Source of the DNA: Artemisia argyi
Taxonomy: Eukaryota; Streptophyta; Magnoliopsida; Asterales; Asteraceae
Assembly (NCBI GenBank): GCA_030686995.1
Contig: CM060703.1
Span: 112,250,361-112,314,360, forward strand
Direction: 5' to 3'
Length of the DNA stretch: 64,000 nt
Position numbers and translations under genes: made by a program. The stretch's first letter is position 1. Every line of letters starts with the position of its first letter. The notes below the pieces were generated by a model. It made no database searches. It had not been told where the DNA came from and was given only the letters and a program-made list of their open reading frames with translations. Below, piece after piece: positions 59,229-64,000 of this stretch.

Positions 59229-61485
59229 TATACCCTTACACTTGATATTTGCTTGTCCTCAAGCAAATGCGCTTTTATTATAATCAAAATACAAGTTAGG
59301 GGTAATTTAACACTAATATAAAAGTAATTACAACAGATAATAGTTCCACTAAAGACCAAAAACAAGCACGGAGGTCATACACTAGCACCTCAGAAATACT
59401 GTTTAGATACTCACATCTCTCGCGTGTAATAAAGTATATATCACAATATGGAAATGGAAAACACCTCTCACTACCTGTCATAGCAAAATAGATTACCATA
59501 GGCTTGGGAAAGGATCAAACCTCCACCACATGGCGTAAGCACCTAGGATAAACTATCAAAGAGGTCTTTTTAAAGGGTTATAACGTTTGGTGTAGGGATA
59601 TGGAATACACGGTTTTGTTGGATATAGGCAATCTTTACTGGTGGCGAGTTAAAAATCTTGGTCAATTACATGTACAATATGGCGTTGCTAAGCCAAGACT
59701 AGACTCGACTTAAGCTAATAAATGAAAAATAACACAAACATAAAACAAACATAGAATGAAACGGGATGGTAGTCCGTATGTTTTTTCTCTTTGTCTCCTT
59801 TTTTTATTTTTATTTTTTTTATTTTTTCGATATATATATTTTTTTATTTTATTTTTTTTGCACACACTTTTACCCTACCATCCAAAATAATACATCATAG
59901 GGAATGAACATTCCCCTTATACTTGAATTTTTACACACTTTACAATAAACTAATCTAATGACTCGAATTTAGATAATCAAAACACTTGGAGTACTTTTAA
60001 GATTAACGCACATATGGGGGTAATAAATAATGTTCTTCCCCATTACTCCATAACACAAGTACTTTACCCATGAGTCCCAATCGTCCCAAAACAATATGTA
60101 CAAGGATATGACTCGACTTAGCAACCATGTAATCAATTAGATAATTAACTAAGGGTTTAAATGAATAACAATAATGCACTAAAGATGAGTGCATACACGG
60201 AAGGCTAAGGCGATTTGGTTGTACATTTAAGTGGGGTGTAACAAATTCTTCCTTTAAGTAGGATGCTTAAAGTTAGAAACGAAAAGATAGGCAAGGAGGG
60301 GTGTACTAGGGGTTTCGTGTACTAAAAATGAGTACAACGCTAATGTGTGGGAAAAATTAATTGACTTTACTAGCCAAGTAATATGACTTAAATGGTCAAG
60401 TAATTATGATACGGGTTTAACACAAGGGTGATCCTAATGCCTCTTATCATGTAGTAAATCCTACTACACGAATGTAGTCTCACTAGCGGTCTCGGGATGC
60501 ATCACTAACGCAAGTTCTAGAATCTAAATGCTACCGGTACACTCATAAGCACTAATAGTAAATGCTTTTCCTATCAAATCTAAAGGCGAACCTCACATAT
60601 TTGGGTGGAAAATTTTTCTGAATAGTACGGTTTTGTGCTAGTCATACAATCTCCTATCCATGAGACGCTTGCTAAGGCTAAAGTTTCACTCCTAAATGTT
60701 GTAAAAAAATTTAAATTTGGCGCTAAAATTACACTAACAAGTATTTCTCATAGTTTTATTACACACCTACCATCAAACAAACAAACTCAAGTGCAAGTGT
60801 ATCCTATGAGGTATCATCATTTACCCTCCCCTTACACTTAGGATGAACATTGTCCCCAATGTTCAATTAAAGATTGTAAAAGTAAAACAGGTAAAAGAAT
60901 GAAAGCAAATACTCCCCTGATTCATTCGGTGTGGATAGTATCGTAACAAGGTTAGATCTACCTCCAAGAAAATGAACAATCAAAGCTTCCCTTCCAGAAT
61001 ATAAGTCATCTTCTTGTCATACATAACCTGTTAAACCTGAGAAAACAAACAAGGCAACCTCGCATAAAATCGGCCACAATCTATATATACTAACAAATCC
61101 AAGAAAGCAATGTAAGGTATAATGATTGTGGAATGAATGTTTGCAGATTTCCTCGAGTTTATAAGACTAAAGAATTAACAAAAACTTTAAGACTCCGTTA
61201 GAAAAACAAAACTAGCAAAATTTCCAGAATTTTACACATGACGCCCTCAGGAATTTCTTCCTGACGCCGTCAGAAGTGACCTGCAGAAATCTTTATGTTA
61301 ATACCGGAAAATTTCTGGAAAACTTATGTCCTACTTCCTGGAAAATCCTGCAAAACATCATTATGACTCGATATAAGCATTTGACTCTAACAAATACGAA
61401 TATACATGTTCATTTAATATTGTGGAGAATCATGATCAATTTTGTTTCTTAAAAACATATTTGGGGTTTCCCCATACACTTATCT
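59229..61485 (-). other. T7 3' tail, no gene seen
   Basis: Collinear with the T4 tail, including the T-rich run (59780-59860) and the TGACGCC palindrome pair near 61240-61272. Short shared ORFs (59296-59499, 60003-60194, 60635-60841) are not called as genes. Confidence 0.6.
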
Positions 61486-61498
61486 TGTAAAACCTCGC

Positions 61499-62956
61499 AA
61501 AAATCCATATAATTAACAACGTTTAATTATATATTAATCTCCGTCATCTATTTTAATCACCATTTTTATGGGGAAATTTAAATTTTTTCTTATTATACTA
61601 TATTTACGAAATCACGTCATCCCATATATGTATCCAATCGATTTGTAACAAACTCAAATCTTAACCGTTTTGATTCCCGTTTGTTCCTACGTGTTCCAAA
61701 TAATATTTCTAAGATGATTTCATGTTTAAATGTCAAGGATGATCAGCTATGTTCAAATGGTACACGATTACTCAATTCGTGTACAAATAAATATAGTGGT
61801 CGACATATATATGAATCATCAAAACATCCTCCTTATTTCAAGCTCTCACAACTCCATAAAATATGCCTAGGCCAAGTACTAGATGCATTTTAAAAATGAA
61901 ATCATAGGTATAATCAAAATTATATAATACACCAGCTCATGCTTTCTTTGAGCTTTGTTTTGGTGTCGACAAACTAGAAAACAAAGAAAACCATGTGATA
62001 TCCTTGCAAACACTGCTCACTCTATTCACTTACCCTGAATAAACTTTGGTATATAATGAGGTGCATGCAATTCAACCAAAAAGAAACCAGGAAAACTATT
62101 CCATATGTTCATCAAAAACACAAATACGCAACCATTTCCTCTTGTTTTCTTTCTGCCATTCGAAGGCAACCACAAAGACATAAGTGCACTATACTCCTTT
62201 CTTTTGTTCCTTTTGTACGAAAAGAAAACCAACACAACATGAAGACTAACTACAAACCTCTTAACTTCTGTGAAAGCAAGGAAGAAAGGATCGAATACGA
62301 AGGGACTCTAGTACCAGCTGCCAAGGACGAATAGGTGTAGCTCTCGAATCTCAGATGGGTGCACGACCCAGTCGCGAAGTCCTTCTACCAAGCCCTACCC
62401 ACTGTCGCGTTTTCCCCACCACCTTGTGGTGTTGTAAGTCATTCGACACCCCCCTTTTTCTCTACTCTCGTCATTTTGCAAAACGTATAAACTAGCTAAT
62501 ATTCCGAAACGTTTTGAGGTTGCTTGAACTAAATCACAAATGTACCAAATAGGTTATTAACAAATATAGATATACAACAGTTTCGAATCCTTTGTTTTTT
62601 TTTCCCTTTCTGTTGAACCGAGAACAAAACAAACACCTCATAATATATAATCATACTATTTCATGTTCATGTTATTATTTCTCTCATGACACTAACTCAC
62701 GTACTACGTCTTCGTTTCACCAATAGAAACCCACGTTAAAAATCTATAAGAGCTTGTCTTTGATCCTGCATGAACAATCGACGAATAGAACTCAACGTAT
62801 GGATTAAACCTGAATGTATAACAATTTGGAAGAAAGTAAACAACCAAAACATATATATACACGATGCAGTATTACTGAATGAAGTTAATAACAAATAAAA
62901 CACAAACTCGAGAAACTATATAAATAAATCATTGAGTTATAAAACACAAAATGAAT
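61499..62956 (+). other. T8 U3-like region, no gene
   Basis: AT-rich. ORFs 61681-61893, 62056-62334 (plus) and 62026-62235 (minus) overlap on opposite strands and have no domain. 62335-62470 is slightly GC-richer without a recognisable motif. Confidence 0.5.
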
Positions 62957-63022
62957 ACTAGTCCAAATGGTTGGGGCATTGGTGTGTTGAACGAGAGGCA
63001 AGGAGTTTGAACCCCGTCGTAG
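62957..63022 (+). repeat. tRNA-like (SINE head-like) sequence
   Basis: TAGTCCAAATGGTTGGGG resembles a pol III box A with D-arm, and GGAGTTTGAACCCC about 35 bases on resembles box B with a T-arm. Spacing fits a tRNA-derived SINE promoter. No clean acceptor stem or complete cloverleaf, so not a functional tRNA. Extent of a possible SINE body to the right is unknown. Confidence 0.4.
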
Positions 63023-63696
63023 TCTTTATTTTTGTATTTTAAAACATTACTACTTTTATAAAATTTACACATTCAGCCCCCAGCATCTAACAACTTGTCA
63101 TTTTTCTTAAAACTTTTATAAGTTTTGAAACTTTTATTAAACTTTACATTTCAACCCTCTAGTTTAAGACTTTGACACTTTTCACCCAAAACTTTTATAA
63201 ATTTAAACAACTTATATATTTTTACCAAGTTTCATCTAGATAAATATGTTTAACACATATTTTATTTGGCAACCACGTCGACGTAAACTATAAATAATAT
63301 ATGGTCCTAATATATTATTTAACCACAACTTTAATAAACATATAATATTTTGAGAATATATTTTAACACTTTAAACGGCTCGGGTTACTTTATAAAACTT
63401 GTATACATAAAATAGATATATATAACGATATTTTAACAAATTATCTTTACGTACTATTATTATCATGGTTAAAAAGGGAAAACTTTAGAAATAATAACAT
63501 ATCTCATTATATTATTATAAACATAATAATTCCATTCGCATATCTTCTTTTCATCATAACGATTTATCGTTATTCATTTACCAAATAGTATTTGGTTATA
63601 TTCTCAGATAAATTTATTTATCAGGTTCCGTATCAAAGACGTTTCCAAAATCATTCTTATAATCTCATCCGACTTTACTTTTCATCATCCCAACAT
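63023..63696 (+). other. AT-rich U3 sequence of T8
   Basis: ACTTTTATAAA-like motifs recur (63050-63205), partly diverged from one another; no gene. Confidence 0.5.
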
Positions 63697-63702
63697 CAAT
63701 CA

Positions 63703-63710
63703 AGGTGAGT
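63703..63710 (+). promoter_or_regulatory. Splice-donor-like AGGTGAGT in T8 LTR
   Basis: Followed by CATAGCCCC and, some 30 bases later, GGGGGAGATAC. Same block as in T3 and T6 LTRs, otherwise a different LTR sequence. Confidence 0.45.
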
Positions 63711-64000
63711 CATAGCCCCATTTCCAATACTTGTTTTTAACTCATTGGGGGAGATACATGCTTACATATACTTTGATAATTTGATAAGTATATGAATAAA
63801 TTACATGATTCAAATCAATTTCCATATTAATAATTATCTGATATGGTTTATAATTTAAAATGTGATATATACAATACTTGACGAAATACTTAATTGAAAT
63901 ACTGATACTCATGTGATAATGTTTCTAATTTGATTATTGTGGTATGTGATATATATATTTTACTGATGAATTACTTGACTGAAATACTGATACTCATATG
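63711..64000 (+). other. T8 LTR continuation to window end
   Basis: Contains a diverged direct repeat of GAAATACTGATACTCAT(G/A)TG (63896-63915 and 63981-64000) with shared flanking words. No gene. Confidence 0.5.

Larger units (their letters stand above)
57798..61485 (-). mobile_element. T7: second Athila-like element, 3' end only, cut by T8
   Basis: A 1431-bp LTR (57798-59228) homologous to T4 LTRs is followed by 2.25 kb matching T4 27602-29890, the tail between integrase and 3' LTR. Similarity stops at TTATCT (61485), where T8 starts. The gag-pol part presumably lies beyond the window. Minus orientation by comparison with T4. The left target duplication should be TACAC (57793-57797). Confidence 0.88.
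61486..64000 (+). mobile_element. T8: start of a plus-strand gypsy-type LTR, continues past the window
   Basis: TGTAAAACCTCGC begins exactly where T7 homology stops, preceded by TATCT as the expected duplication. At 63703 AGGTGAGTCATAGCCCC and then GGGGGAGATAC repeat, on the plus strand, the block found in T3 and T6 LTRs on the minus strand, about 2.2 kb from the LTR start as in T3. The internal region and the second LTR are not in view. Confidence 0.65.

Noticed and set aside
62056..62334. 92-codon ORF near the window end
   Set aside because: Overlaps an opposite-strand ORF, no domain, inside a U3-like region.
62957..63022. Functional tRNA gene
   Set aside because: No pairing acceptor stem or full cloverleaf; only box A and B likeness, so kept as a SINE-like head.

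Overview
This is repeat-rich plant nuclear DNA with no intact host gene that I can identify. Nearly everything belongs to LTR retrotransposons: chromovirus-like Ty3/gypsy, Athila-like Ty3/gypsy and Ty1/copia. The gag and pol families, the tRNA-iMet type primer sites and 1.4-3.7 kb LTRs point to a eudicot. The copia gag and Athila pol look like those I know from Asteraceae, but that placement is an impression and not proven.

Layout, with my own labels T1-T8. T1 (about 232-54777, minus) is an old Ty3/gypsy element that serves as the outer shell. Its internal region was hit by the copia element T2 (5046-25385, minus, duplication TATTT). T2's gag was in turn hit by the chromovirus T3 (10852-22995, minus, duplication ATTGA). 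T1's internal region was also hit by the Athila element T4 (26192-37038, minus, duplication ATATG). T1's right LTR was hit by T5 (39801-53785, minus, duplication TAACT), and T5's pre-gag ORF was hit by T6 (42243-52168, minus, duplication TAACT). Right of T1 lie 3 kb of unassigned DNA with a small broken gene fragment. Then comes a second Athila copy, T7 (57798-61485, minus), cut by the start of T8 (61486 to the window end, plus). Several junctions are confirmed independently: T1's other LTR keeps T5's empty site, and the interrupted reading frames of T2 gag and T5 ORF1 resume on the far side of T3 and T6.

Coding content: T3 is the best preserved, with a pre-gag ORF carrying three amber codons and a gag-pol frame broken by one TGA and one single-base indel in an A6 run. 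T4 has a recognisable gag-PR-RT-RH-IN polyprotein with three stops and about three frameshifts. T2 keeps only gag plus an unknown ORF near its 3' LTR. T1, T5 and T6 keep only pol or gag remnants.

The points most worth a second look are these. T2's unknown ORF sits behind what looks like an internal copy of the LTR promoter (palindromes plus the same TATA 11-mer). Several otherwise different LTRs share a splice-donor motif, and T3 has a good acceptor 4 bases before its gag ATG, so splicing could bypass the pre-gag ORF. T6 has almost identical 3.7 kb LTRs around a nearly gene-less body, which suggests recent mobilisation in trans. T5 moved with LTRs of only about 200 bp. I see no evidence for a new defence system or other non-transposon system.
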